Part shown: positions 18,583 through 26,091 of the stretch, piece by piece
Position numbering within the stretch: the stretch's first letter is position 1
Layout: each line of letters opens with the position of its first letter
Source of the DNA: an uncultured Paracoccaceae bacterium
Lineage (GTDB): Bacteria; Pseudomonadota; Alphaproteobacteria; Rhodobacterales; Rhodobacteraceae
DNA length: 43,060 bases
Reading direction: 5' to 3'
NCBI GenBank assembly: GCA_938049225.1
Contig: CALICM010000044.1
Coordinates: forward strand, 1-43,060
Made by a program: the position numbers and the translations under genes
Notes under the pieces: generated by a model
Database searches by the model: none
The model's input: only the letters and a program-made list of their open reading frames with translations
What the model was told of the DNA's origin: nothing

Positions 18583-20109
18583 TCAGATCAGCCGCGTCAG
18601 GGTGGCTATCCCGCCTGCCAGCCCAGCGCCCGTGATGACCCAGACCCACCAAGGCAGCGTTGCGGCTGTGTGATCTTCGTCTGGGGTATTTGCCTGGATC
18701 AGGGCCTTCTCGGCCATGCCTGGCAACAAAGGCCCAAAGCGCGAAAGCACCCGGACGGTTTGCGTCAGATCCCGAAGCACTGCCTGCGGCCCGATGTGTG
18801 AGCGAATGTATTGTTCGACCACGGGCTGCGCCACCAACCACATGTTCATCGCGGGGTTAAGCGAGCGCGCGACCCCTTCGACCACCACCATGGTCCGCTG
18901 CAACAGGATCAACTCTGTCCGCGTCTCCATGCCAAACCGTTCGGTCACATCGAACAAATGTGCTAACAACCGTGCCATCGAGATCTTGGTGGCGTCCTGC
19001 CCGAAAATCGGTTCCCCCACCGATCGCAGAGCCTGAGCGAAAGCGTCCACATCTTGATCCGCGGGCACATAACCGGCCTCGAAATGCACCTCGGCCACGC
19101 GGCGGTAATCCTTGCGCAGAAAGCCAATGATGATCTCGGCATAGACCCGGCGGGTATAGGCATCGATCCGGCCCATGATCCCGAAATCCAGTGCCACCAC
19201 ATCGCCATTGGGCGCCAGCTTCAGATTGCCCTGATGCATATCCCCGTGAAAGAACCCATCCCGCAGCGCGACCTTGAGAAACTGCTGCATCACGCGTTCG
19301 GACAGCTCGGTCAAATTGGCGCCTTGGGCGGCCAGCGCTTGGACATCGCCAAATTTGACTCCCTCGGCCCATTCCAACGTCAGCACGCGCCGCGCGGATT
19401 GCGCCCAGATAACCTCGGGCACCGAGAACGCCGGATCCTCTAGCGTGTTTGCCCGAAACTCGGCCGCTGCCGCCGCCTCCATCCGCAGATCCAACTCTCC
19501 CTGCACGATGCTTTCGAAATGCGCGATGACATCCAGGGGTTTGAGCCGCCGTGCCCGGGGCGCAAGCGTTTGGATAAGCCAAGCTGCCAGATGAAATGCA
19601 TCCACATCGCGCAGAAACGCCCGCTCGATCCCGGGCCGCAGCACCTTGACGGCCACCTCGCGCCCCGTTTCGTGCAGCCGCGCCCGATGCACCTGCGCCA
19701 GCGAGGCCGCCGCGATCGGTTCGCTAAATTCTGAAAATAGATCGTCGATCGAGGCGTCGAGTTCCCGCTCCACCTCCTCGCGCGCGACCTTAGTGGCAAA
19801 GGGCGGCAGATCGTCCTGCAACATCTTCAACTCATCTGCCAACGCCTCGCCCACAACATCTGGGCGTGTCGACATGATCTGCCCGAACTTGATATAAGCA
19901 GGGCCCAGTGCCGTCAGCGCGCGGCTGATCGGTGGTTGTGTCGGATCACCCTTGACCCCCAACCACGCAAACGGCCAGCCCAAAACCCGGGCGGCAATCC
20001 GCAGATGCCGGGGCGCGTGCAGGGCCTCAAGCGCTAGGCGCATCGCACCGGTCCGCTCAAAGGTGGCCCCGGTGCGGATCAGACGCCAAATATTATGCGG
20101 TCCGCGCAC
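18583..20109 (-). CDS. ubiB: ABC1-kinase-like ubiquinone biosynthesis protein UbiB
   Basis: UbiB, 508 residues, an atypical kinase-like protein needed for ubiquinone biosynthesis at the inner membrane. The diagnostic KxGQ motif is at residues 74-77 (IKFGQIMSTRPD). AVKVLRPG carries the ATP-binding lysine, LRMEAAAAAEF the ExD-like helix, HGDMHQGN the catalytic loop and VALDFGIMG the DFG-like metal motif. The C-terminus has a membrane anchor (WWVWVITGAGLAGGIATL). The start is GTG at 20109, directly abutting the ubiE stop, so the two genes are coupled. In many relatives coaBC follows ubiB; here the next gene is the convergent M48-like gene. The M48 stop lies only 29 bases away. Confidence 0.95.
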   Translation of the reverse strand: MRGPHNIWRLIRTGATFERTGAMRLALEALHAPRHLRIAARVLGWPFAWLGVKGDPTQPPISRALTALGPAYIKFGQIMSTRPDVVGEALADELKMLQDDLPPFATKVAREEVERELDASIDDLFSEFSEPIAAASLAQVHRARLHETGREVAVKVLRPGIERAFLRDVDAFHLAAWLIQTLAPRARRLKPLDVIAHFESIVQGELDLRMEAAAAAEFRANTLEDPAFSVPEVIWAQSARRVLTLEWAEGVKFGDVQALAAQGANLTELSERVMQQFLKVALRDGFFHGDMHQGNLKLAPNGDVVALDFGIMGRIDAYTRRVYAEIIIGFLRKDYRRVAEVHFEAGYVPADQDVDAFAQALRSVGEPIFGQDATKISMARLLAHLFDVTERFGMETRTELILLQRTMVVVEGVARSLNPAMNMWLVAQPVVEQYIRSHIGPQAVLRDLTQTVRVLSRFGPLLPGMAEKALIQANTPDEDHTAATLPWWVWVITGAGLAGGIATLTRLI

Positions 20110-20862
20110 CTAGATCTTCCAGCCGGAATGCAGTGCGGCAATCCCCATCGACAGGTTGCGATACGACACCTGCTCGAACCCCGCACCGCGGATAATCCCG
20201 GCGAACGCCTCTTGATCGGGGAATTGCCGGATCGACTCGACCAGATACTGATAGCTGTCACGGTCGCCCGCGATGATCTGGCCCAAGGGGGGGATCACAT
20301 TGAAGGAATAGCGGTCGTACAGCCATTGCATGCCCGGATTGGGCAATTGGCTAAACTCCAAAATCATCAACCGCCCGCCGGGGCGCAGCACGCGAAACGC
20401 CTCGGCCAGGGCATCACTGATACGGGTGACATTGCGAATGCCAAAGCTGATTGTATAGGCGTCAAAGCTGTTGTCCGGAAACGGCAGCGCCATCGCATCG
20501 CCGACGATCCACTCAAGCCGGTCCGCCAACGCGGCCGCTTCGGCCCGTTTTTCGCCCTCGACCAGCATGCTTTCGGTCATATCCAGCACCGTCGCCCGCG
20601 CCTGACCCTTGGCCCGTTTGAGATAGCGAAACGCCACATCCCCTGTACCGCCCGCCACGTCCAGAAGATGCGTGTTCGGGCGTGGCGCCAGCCAATCCAT
20701 CATCGCGTCTTTCCACAGCCGATGAATGCCCAGGCTCATCGCATCGTTCATCACATCGTATTTCGATGCGACGGACGAAAAGACCCCATGCACCCGCCCG
20801 GCCTTGTCACCTTCGGGGATAGTTTCAAAGCCGAAATGGGTCGTTCTATCGTCTGCGGCCAT
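20110..20862 (-). CDS. ubiE: Demethylmenaquinone/ubiquinone C-methyltransferase
   Basis: UbiE, 250 residues, a SAM-dependent methyltransferase of the ubiquinone C-methylation step. The N-terminus has [33 protein letters not shown], a UbiE signature, and motif [11 protein letters not shown] at residues 66-75. The motif [12 protein letters not shown] and [15 protein letters not shown] follow. I chose the ATG at 20862 because GAAGGG lies seven bases upstream; the adjacent GTG three bases earlier is the alternative. It heads an operon with ubiB and diverges from the small-protein/mutM transcript. Confidence 0.96.
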   Translation of the reverse strand: MAADDRTTHFGFETIPEGDKAGRVHGVFSSVASKYDVMNDAMSLGIHRLWKDAMMDWLAPRPNTHLLDVAGGTGDVAFRYLKRAKGQARATVLDMTESMLVEGEKRAEAAALADRLEWIVGDAMALPFPDNSFDAYTISFGIRNVTRISDALAEAFRVLRPGGRLMILEFSQLPNPGMQWLYDRYSFNVIPPLGQIIAGDRDSYQYLVESIRQFPDQEAFAGIIRGAGFEQVSYRNLSMGIAALHSGWKI

Positions 20863-20944
20863 CACACTGCCCTTCGCGGTTTCCCGGGCGGATACTAAAG
20901 TCCTGACCCAAAGTTACAATTCGGGCGCAGTGTCGCGGCTGTCC

Positions 20945-20980
20945 GTCAAAATTGACACATGCGCAACCAAGCCCTAACGT
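20945..20980 (+). promoter_or_regulatory. Promoter and overlapping palindrome upstream of the small ORF
   Basis: TTGACA (20952-20957) is a perfect -35 hexamer, followed at 17 bases by TAACGT (20975-20980) as a weak -10. An inverted repeat GTCAA-AA-TTGAC (20945-20956) overlaps the -35, a position where a repressor could act. It points at the 37-codon gene at 21045 and mutM. No bound regulator is known. Confidence 0.55.
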
Positions 20981-21044
20981 CATCTGCAGAGAGACAGTCG
21001 CCGACAAATGACATTACGGGTGCGATGCACCAGAAAGGTGACCT

Positions 21045-21158
21045 ATGAGCCTATTTCTTGGAATTTCCCTCTTGGCCTGGTTGGTTGCGATCATCCTGCT
21101 TTACACGGTGTTCGCGGGCCTCGCGGTCGAAAAGTTCGAGCAGATCGAGAAGAAATAA
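21045..21158 (+). CDS. 37-residue membrane protein
   Basis: An ATG at 21045 opens a 37-codon frame ending in TAA at 21156-21158. It is preceded by AAAGGTG with normal spacing and by a promoter-like sequence. The product starts MSLFLGISLLAWLVAIILLY and has one hydrophobic helix at about residues 4-27, followed by a charged tail ending KFEQIEKK, so it should be a single-pass inner-membrane protein with a cytoplasmic or periplasmic charged tail. It lies 14 bases before mutM on the same strand. I do not recognise the family, and no function is assigned. Confidence 0.7.
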   Translation: MSLFLGISLLAWLVAIILLYTVFAGLAVEKFEQIEKK

Positions 21159-21172
21159 TCTGACCCCAGCCC

Positions 21173-22036
21173 ATGCCCGAACTGCCCGAGGTTGAGACGG
21201 TTCGCCGTGGGCTAGACCCAGTTATGACCGGCCAACGGATTGAGGTCGCGGAAGTCCGACGACCTGATTTGCGGTGGCCCTTTCCCAAAAGTATGGCCGC
21301 ACGGCTGATGGGCGCCCAGGTTACAGCCCTCAGACGCCGGTCGAAGTACATCCTGGCGGACCTCGGCACGGGAGAGACGCTTATCATCCATCTGGGCATG
21401 TCCGGTCGCATGCTGATCGATCCGGGCGACGGCGCGCGGGCCCCGGGCAGTTTCCATCATGCCGCTGAAACACCCGGCAAACATGACCATGTTATCCTGG
21501 ATATGTCGGGCGGCACGCGGATCACGTTTAATGACGCGCGCCGTTTCGGGGCGATGGATCTGCACCCGACCGCCACCCTGGACGACCATTGGCTACTGTC
21601 CAAACTAGGGCCCGAACCCTTGGGCAACGTCTTTTCGGCGCCCTATCTGATGGGTCGGTTCAAAGACCGCCATACACCGGTGAAATCCGCCCTTTTGGAT
21701 CAGCGAATCGTCGCGGGATTGGGGAATATTTATGTCTCCGAGGCGTTGTGGCGCGCTAAAATCCACCCGCGCCGTCTGGCAGGCAAAATCAGCGCACAGC
21801 GCATCGCCACGCTTGTTCCCGCGATCCGCGATGTGTTGACCGAGGCGATCACCGCGGGCGGCTCGTCATTGCGCGACTACCGCCAAGCCGATGGCGAACT
21901 TGGGTATTTTCAACACAGCTTCGCGGTTTATGACCGCGCGGATCAACCTTGCCGTCACCCGGGCTGTACAGGCACGATCCTGCGCATCGTGCAATCGGGC
22001 CGATCAACGTTTCATTGCAACATGTGTCAGAGATAG
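21173..22036 (+). CDS. mutM: Formamidopyrimidine-DNA glycosylase
   Basis: MutM/Fpg, 287 residues, removes oxidised purines such as 8-oxoguanine by glycosylase and lyase activity. The N-terminal [14 protein letters not shown] supplies the catalytic Pro2 after Met removal and Glu3; the lysine in RRRSKYI and the H2TH region [14 protein letters not shown] are as expected. The C-terminal zinc finger has C260, C265, C282 and C285 (CRHPGC, CNMCQR). Length and start agree with the family. It is downstream of the 37-codon gene and close to the enoyl-CoA hydratase gene (63-base gap), and divergent from ubiE. Confidence 0.97.
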   Translation: MPELPEVETVRRGLDPVMTGQRIEVAEVRRPDLRWPFPKSMAARLMGAQVTALRRRSKYILADLGTGETLIIHLGMSGRMLIDPGDGARAPGSFHHAAETPGKHDHVILDMSGGTRITFNDARRFGAMDLHPTATLDDHWLLSKLGPEPLGNVFSAPYLMGRFKDRHTPVKSALLDQRIVAGLGNIYVSEALWRAKIHPRRLAGKISAQRIATLVPAIRDVLTEAITAGGSSLRDYRQADGELGYFQHSFAVYDRADQPCRHPGCTGTILRIVQSGRSTFHCNMCQR

Positions 22037-22098
22037 GGTTGATCGCGCTGATATGCGTGATACCTCTGTCCGTTCCGAGAAGCTGCAAGGGGCCATTC

Positions 22099-22875
22099 AT
22101 GGGCTATGAAACCATCTGCGTCGAGATCGACGAGCATGTCGGGACCATCCGCCTGAACCGGCCCGAGGCCCTGAACGCGTTAAACGCCCAACTGCTGGGC
22201 GAACTTTCCAAGGCGCTGATCGGGATGGACCAGAACGAAAAGGTCCGCGTGATTATCCTGACCGGCTCGGAAAAAGCCTTCGCGGCAGGGGCCGATATAA
22301 AGGAGATGTCCGACAAAAGCTTTGTCGACATGTTCACCAACGACTATTTCTCGGTCGAGACGGACAAGATTCTGAAAATCCGCAAACCGATCATCGCTGC
22401 CGTATCCGGCTATGCGTTGGGCGGTGGTTGCGAGTTGGCCATGATGTGCGATTTCATCCTTTGCGCGGAAAACGCGAAGTTCGGCCAGCCCGAGATCAAC
22501 CTTGGTGTCATCGCCGGGATTGGCGGCACGCAACGCCTGACCCGCTTTGTCGGCAAATCCAAATCTATGGAGATGCATCTGACCGGCCGCATGATGGACG
22601 CCGACGAGGCCGAGCGCTCGGGCTTGGTTAGCCGCGTGGTCCCCACCAAAGATTTGATGACCGAAGCGATGAAGACCGCTCAGAAGATCGCCGAGAAATC
22701 CACCCTGACCACCGTTGCGGTCAAAGAAGCCGTTAACCGCGCTTACGAGACGACCTTGGCAGAGGGGGTGTTCTTTGAGCGGCGCCTTTTCAACGCGTTG
22801 TTCGCGACCGAAGACCAGAAAGAAGGCATGGCGGCCTTCGCCGAAAAGCGCACCCCACAGTTTCGCGGGAAATAA
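22099..22875 (+). CDS. Enoyl-CoA hydratase
   Basis: A 258-residue crotonase-fold enzyme that hydrates trans-2-enoyl-CoA in fatty acid or amino acid breakdown. The oxyanion-hole stretch AAGADIKEM and [16 protein letters not shown] carry the first glutamate, and [14 protein letters not shown] the second, so both catalytic glutamates of short-chain enoyl-CoA hydratases are present. The ATG at 22099 is preceded by AAGGGG. The C-terminal helix [17 protein letters not shown] is typical. Sequence is close to the PaaF/FadB1-like short-chain hydratases but the exact substrate is not fixed, so no symbol is given. Confidence 0.93.
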   Translation: MGYETICVEIDEHVGTIRLNRPEALNALNAQLLGELSKALIGMDQNEKVRVIILTGSEKAFAAGADIKEMSDKSFVDMFTNDYFSVETDKILKIRKPIIAAVSGYALGGGCELAMMCDFILCAENAKFGQPEINLGVIAGIGGTQRLTRFVGKSKSMEMHLTGRMMDADEAERSGLVSRVVPTKDLMTEAMKTAQKIAEKSTLTTVAVKEAVNRAYETTLAEGVFFERRLFNALFATEDQKEGMAAFAEKRTPQFRGK

Positions 22876-22960
22876 CCCCAGGCCAGGCGTTGACTCGGGT
22901 CAGATCTGGCGGTATCAGCGCGCTTCGATTGGAAACCAGACAAGTTCGGAACCCAGACAC

Positions 22961-23227
22961 ATGGCCAACTCGCCAGCAGCCAAAAAGCGCGTCCGCCAGA
23001 TCGAACGCCGGACCGCCGTGAACAAATCCCGCCGCACCCGCATGCGGACCTTTATCCGCAAAGTGGAAGAGGCGATTGCAGGCGGTGACAAGGCCACGGC
23101 ACAGACCGCCCTAAAGGATGCCCAGCCCGAGATCATGCGCTCGGTCACCAAGGGCATCTTGCACAAGAACACGGCCTCGCGGAAAATCTCGCGCCTGGCC
23201 GCTCGGGTGAACGCGCTCAGCGCCTGA
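22961..23227 (+). CDS. rpsT: 30S ribosomal protein S20
   Basis: S20, 88 residues, binds 16S rRNA in the small subunit. The basic N-terminus [21 protein letters not shown] and the helical core with [18 protein letters not shown] are characteristic, as is the tail [19 protein letters not shown]. The start ATG follows GGAAC. It is followed by a strong intrinsic terminator and lies upstream of the dnaA region, a typical gene order in this group. Confidence 0.97.
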   Translation: MANSPAAKKRVRQIERRTAVNKSRRTRMRTFIRKVEEAIAGGDKATAQTALKDAQPEIMRSVTKGILHKNTASRKISRLAARVNALSA

Positions 23228-23252
23228 CGTTTTGTGAGAAGATCTTTCGCGC

Positions 23253-23279
23253 ACCCTCGCCAGCGGCGAGGGTATTTTT
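23253..23279 (+). terminator. Intrinsic terminator of rpsT
   Basis: A perfect 9-bp stem, ACCCTCGCC (23253-23261) and GGCGAGGGT (23265-23273), with loop AGC, followed by ATTTTTG. It starts 26 bases after the rpsT stop. It separates rpsT from the dnaA region. Confidence 0.9.
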
Positions 23280-23582
23280 GTATCTGGCGGCGAGGGGTCA
23301 TGAAAACTTCATGTTCAGGTTTTGGTCCCGTTGCCCGAATCTGCGACGCCTCTTAACCTATCGTCCTCCGAGCCGTATGTGATCGGATCCAAATAGAGCA
23401 TTATTGAGACTTGGCGCGCAGTATTAACGAGCGTTAAATCTTATGCTGTTCGCGTCAATACTTTGATTGTATGCGAATCCCCTCAATTTTATTTAAATGC
23501 AGTCAAGCGATAGTTGAGCTTGAAATGGCCGTCTTTCAGCGCGTACTTATTTCCCCGCACCAATAGAGACAGGACAGATTCT
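23280..23582. other. AT-rich gap before the rhodanese gene and dnaA, with GANTC sites and inverted repeats
   Basis: About 300 bases with no convincing gene. It contains GAATC at 23337-23341 and 23475-23479 and GATTC at 23577-23581 (CcrM targets), a perfect inverted repeat CATGAA-AAC-TTCATG (23299-23313), and TTAACG-AG-CGTTAA (23424-23437), which is a TTAA-N6-TTAA palindrome. I looked for TTATCCACA DnaA boxes and found none. It probably holds the promoter for the rhodanese gene and dnaA. Confidence 0.6.
23463..23492 (+). promoter_or_regulatory. Candidate promoter upstream of rhodanese and dnaA
   Basis: TTGATT (23463-23468) and TTTTAT (23487-23492) are separated by 18 bases and a GAATC (23475-23479) lies in the spacer. 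This resembles a sigma-70 promoter with a methylation site inside it. The hexamers are only partial matches, so this is tentative. Confidence 0.35.
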
Positions 23583-24032
23583 ATGCACCCAGCACCCGGC
23601 GTTTCCGTTGACGAATGCAACCCCGCCGAGGCCTGGACTGCCCTGGAACAAGATCCCACCGCGCAATTGGTTGACGTCCGTACCCGCCCAGAATGGAGCT
23701 TTGTTGGCATCCCCGATCTGTCGTCCCTGGGCCGCAGTGCAATTCTGGCCGAATGGCGCGCCTTTCCGGATATGCAGATCCGCGGCGACTTTGCCGAAGA
23801 TCTGCTTGGCGCTTTCGGCACGGATGTTCCACAGCAGCTGTTTTTCATATGCCGCTCAGGCGCCCGTTCGATGGAGGCGGCCCGGGAAATCGCGGCCACT
23901 TGCAGCGATCAGGGCATCAGCACCCGCTGTGTGAATGTCGCCGAGGGTTTCGAGGGCGACCTCGACGCAGACCGACACCGTGGCCAAGCCAATGGCTGGA
24001 AAGCCCGCGGCCTGTCCTGGCAACAAAGTTAG
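23583..24032 (+). CDS. Rhodanese-like sulfurtransferase domain protein
   Basis: A 149-residue single-domain rhodanese fold, likely a sulfur transferase or regulatory sulfur-binding protein. The N-terminus QLVDVRTRPEWSFVG and the catalytic loop FICRSGARS with C90 are visible; the loop length (CRSGAR) fits single-domain thiosulfate sulfurtransferase relatives. The ATG at 23583 follows AGGACAG; an in-frame stretch of 23 codons upstream lies in the promoter region. It is upstream of dnaA on the same strand with 64 to 85 bases between, so they may be co-transcribed. No specific partner is seen. Confidence 0.87.
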   Translation: MHPAPGVSVDECNPAEAWTALEQDPTAQLVDVRTRPEWSFVGIPDLSSLGRSAILAEWRAFPDMQIRGDFAEDLLGAFGTDVPQQLFFICRSGARSMEAAREIAATCSDQGISTRCVNVAEGFEGDLDADRHRGQANGWKARGLSWQQS

Positions 24033-24117
24033 CTTAGCGGGCCGCCCACCCTTCGAAAATCGGGCCATACCAGGGCATGCGCGCCTGGGATTTTTGGTGA
24101 ACAGTTTGTGTGGTGAT

Positions 24118-25485
24118 ATGGGACAAGATACTTGGGAAAATGTGACAGAGGGGCTCAAGACATCCCTTGGCGGTTCGGCCTTCAAAACCTGGATCGACCC
24201 GTTGGACTACAATGGCTGCGAGAATGGCGTGGCCTATTTGACCGCGCCCACGAGTTTCATCGGCAATTGGGTCTCGCAGCACTACGGCGAGCGGATCCGC
24301 AAGCTGATCGCCGATGCGGGTGAGCCTGTTTCGCGTCTGGATTTTTCGGTGGCTATGCGGAAACCGGAACCCCCCAAGCAGGCCGAAATCCCCCCCCAAT
24401 CGCAACCGCCCGCCAGTGCGAGCGGATCCGATGGCGGCCCCGATCTGCCCGGTTCGCCACTGGATACGCGCCATCGCTTTGACAGCTTTATCGTCGGCAA
24501 ACCCAACGAGTTGGCGCATGCCGCCGCGCGCCGTGTGGCCGAGGGGGGCCCGGTTACCTTTAATCCGCTGTTCCTTTATGGCGGCGTGGGCCTGGGCAAA
24601 ACCCACCTGATGCACGCCATCGCCTGGGAGCTTCAAGCAACCAAACCCGCGCCCAAAGTGTTGTATCTGTCGGCCGAGCAGTTCATGTACCGCTTCGTCC
24701 GAGCGCTGCGGTTCAAGGATACCTATAGCTTCAAGGAACTGTTCCGCTCAGTCGATGTGCTAATGGTCGATGATGTGCAATTTATCGCTGGAAAAGAAAG
24801 CACACAAGAGGAATTCTTCCATACTTTCAATGCCCTGGTCGATCAGAACAAGCAGATCGTCATCTCGGCCGACCGCGCCCCGGGCGAGATTTCGGGTATG
24901 GAGGACCGCATTAAATCTCGTCTGCAGTGCGGCTTGGTTGTTGATCTGCATCCTACCGATTACGAGTTGCGCCTGGGCATTCTGCAAGCCAAGGCCGAAG
25001 GTCAAGCAGCCCTGCATCCGGGCATCGAGATCGAATCGCGAGTGCTCGAATTCCTGGCCCATCGCATCAGCTCGAACGTTCGTGTGCTTGAGGGCGCGCT
25101 GACCCGCCTTTTTGCTTTCGCCTCGCTGGTGGGCCGCCGCATTGATATGGACATGGCCCAAGAGTGCTTGGCCGATATCCTGCGCGCCTCGGAGCGCAAA
25201 GTCACGGTCGAAGAGATCATTCGCAAGGTTGCCGACCACTATAACGTCCGCATCGCCGATTTGCTGGGACCCCGCCGCGCGCGGGCTGTTTCGCGGCCTC
25301 GCCAAGTGGCGATGTTCCTCTCCAAAAACCTCACCACCAAGTCGCTGCCCGAGATTGGGCGCCGCTTTGGCGGCCGCGACCACACCACCGTGATCCATGC
25401 CGTGCGTAAAGTCGAGGAACTCAAGCAAATCGACAGCCAAATCAGCGAAGAGGTCGAGCTGCTGCGCCGGATGCTGGAGGCATAG
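24118..25485 (+). CDS. dnaA: Chromosomal replication initiator DnaA
   Basis: DnaA, 455 residues from ATG 24118, opens the chromosomal origin. Domain I is residues 1-80 (MGQDTWENVTEGLKTSLGG), a proline-rich linker follows at about 82-112, the AAA domain has Walker A GGVGLGKTH at 155-163 and Walker B LMVDDVQF, and the DNA-binding domain IV ends with GRRFGGRDHTTVIHA. An in-frame GTG at 24097 sits six bases after GGGA and could be the true start (adding seven residues, starting MNSLCGD); the ATG itself has a poor ribosome site. Two Tad genes separate it from dnaN, although dnaA-dnaN adjacency is usual. Confidence 0.96.
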   Translation: MGQDTWENVTEGLKTSLGGSAFKTWIDPLDYNGCENGVAYLTAPTSFIGNWVSQHYGERIRKLIADAGEPVSRLDFSVAMRKPEPPKQAEIPPQSQPPASASGSDGGPDLPGSPLDTRHRFDSFIVGKPNELAHAAARRVAEGGPVTFNPLFLYGGVGLGKTHLMHAIAWELQATKPAPKVLYLSAEQFMYRFVRALRFKDTYSFKELFRSVDVLMVDDVQFIAGKESTQEEFFHTFNALVDQNKQIVISADRAPGEISGMEDRIKSRLQCGLVVDLHPTDYELRLGILQAKAEGQAALHPGIEIESRVLEFLAHRISSNVRVLEGALTRLFAFASLVGRRIDMDMAQECLADILRASERKVTVEEIIRKVADHYNVRIADLLGPRRARAVSRPRQVAMFLSKNLTTKSLPEIGRRFGGRDHTTVIHAVRKVEELKQIDSQISEEVELLRRMLEA

Positions 25486-25562
25486 GGAGCACAGCTCTCA
25501 ACGCCCAAGTGGTTCTCTGCCACGGGAATATGCGTCCGCGCGATGCGTGCCCAGTATCATCC

Positions 25563-25577
25563 TTAACCCTTTCTTAA
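25563..25577 (+). promoter_or_regulatory. CtrA-type box (TTAA-N7-TTAA)
   Basis: TTAA (25563-25566), seven bases (CCCTTTC), TTAA (25574-25577): an exact match to the alphaproteobacterial CtrA full-site consensus, with the common TTAACC beginning. It lies 107 bases upstream of the TadE-like ATG in the dnaA-tadE gap. CtrA regulates pilus and motility genes in this group, so it is a plausible binding site. The rest of the 198-base gap shows no clear gene. Confidence 0.7.
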
Positions 25578-25683
25578 GATGCGCTCTCTACTCCCATCCT
25601 GTGTGGAGGCTACAGTCAACGGTTCCGTGAACCGCGTCGCCCCTTTACGCGCGCCGCAAACGGGGCCGATAGAAGGGCTTGTG

Positions 25684-26085
25684 ATGATGGTACGCTTGAA
25701 GCAGGCACATGACTTTTTGGAGGATGAGGATGGCACCTCGACCGTCGAGTTTGTCATGTGGGTTCCCATTTTCGTCTTGATCCTGGGTCTTGTCGTCGAC
25801 ATCTGCTTCATATTCTTGGCTCAATCACGCATGTACGACGTTACCGCAGATGCCGCCCGTTGCTGGGCCATCGGTGCCTGCACACAAGCAGAAGCCGAGC
25901 AGAAAGTCGCGCGCGACGGTGCCTTTAACGGCACGGCACCCGCCTCTTCCAGCGCGATCAGCGGCGGCGCTGTGACACTCACGGCTTCATTGGATCCGTC
26001 CCAGGTATCTGTTGTGGGGGTTTTCGGCTGGGTCGCCTCGAATAACATAACGGCCTCGGTGACGCAGATAAAAGAGGGTTTTTAA
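25684..26085 (+). CDS. TadE-like pilus assembly protein
   Basis: A 133-residue TadE-family protein, normally a minor pseudopilin of Tad (tight adherence) machines. The N-terminus has the acidic lead EDEDG, then the hydrophobic stretch VEFVMWVPIFVLILGLVVDICFIFL. A possible prepilin cleavage is after G17 with Glu at +5 (DGTSTVEF). The C-terminal part is a small extracellular domain. ATG 25684 follows AAGGG by six bases. It is six bases upstream of the TadG-like gene. The main tad cluster is not in this window. Confidence 0.85.
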   Translation: MMVRLKQAHDFLEDEDGTSTVEFVMWVPIFVLILGLVVDICFIFLAQSRMYDVTADAARCWAIGACTQAEAEQKVARDGAFNGTAPASSSAISGGAVTLTASLDPSQVSVVGVFGWVASNNITASVTQIKEGF

Positions 26086-26088
26086 CCC
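26076..26088. repeat. Inverted repeat over the TadE stop codon
   Basis: GGGTT (26076-26080), TTT and AACCC (26084-26088) form a palindromic hairpin that includes the TadE stop and ends four bases before the TadG-like ATG. The TadG-like gene lacks a clear ribosome site, so the hairpin may affect translational coupling. Confidence 0.4.
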
Positions 26089-26091
26089 TAG

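Noticed and set aside
23424-23437. CtrA box at TTAACGAGCGTTAA
   Set aside because: Spacing between the two TTAA is six, not seven, so it does not match the consensus; it is kept only as a palindrome.
23280-23582. Chromosomal origin (oriC) with DnaA boxes
   Set aside because: AT-rich and near dnaA, but I found no TTATCCACA-type boxes in this gap or in the dnaA-tadE gap.
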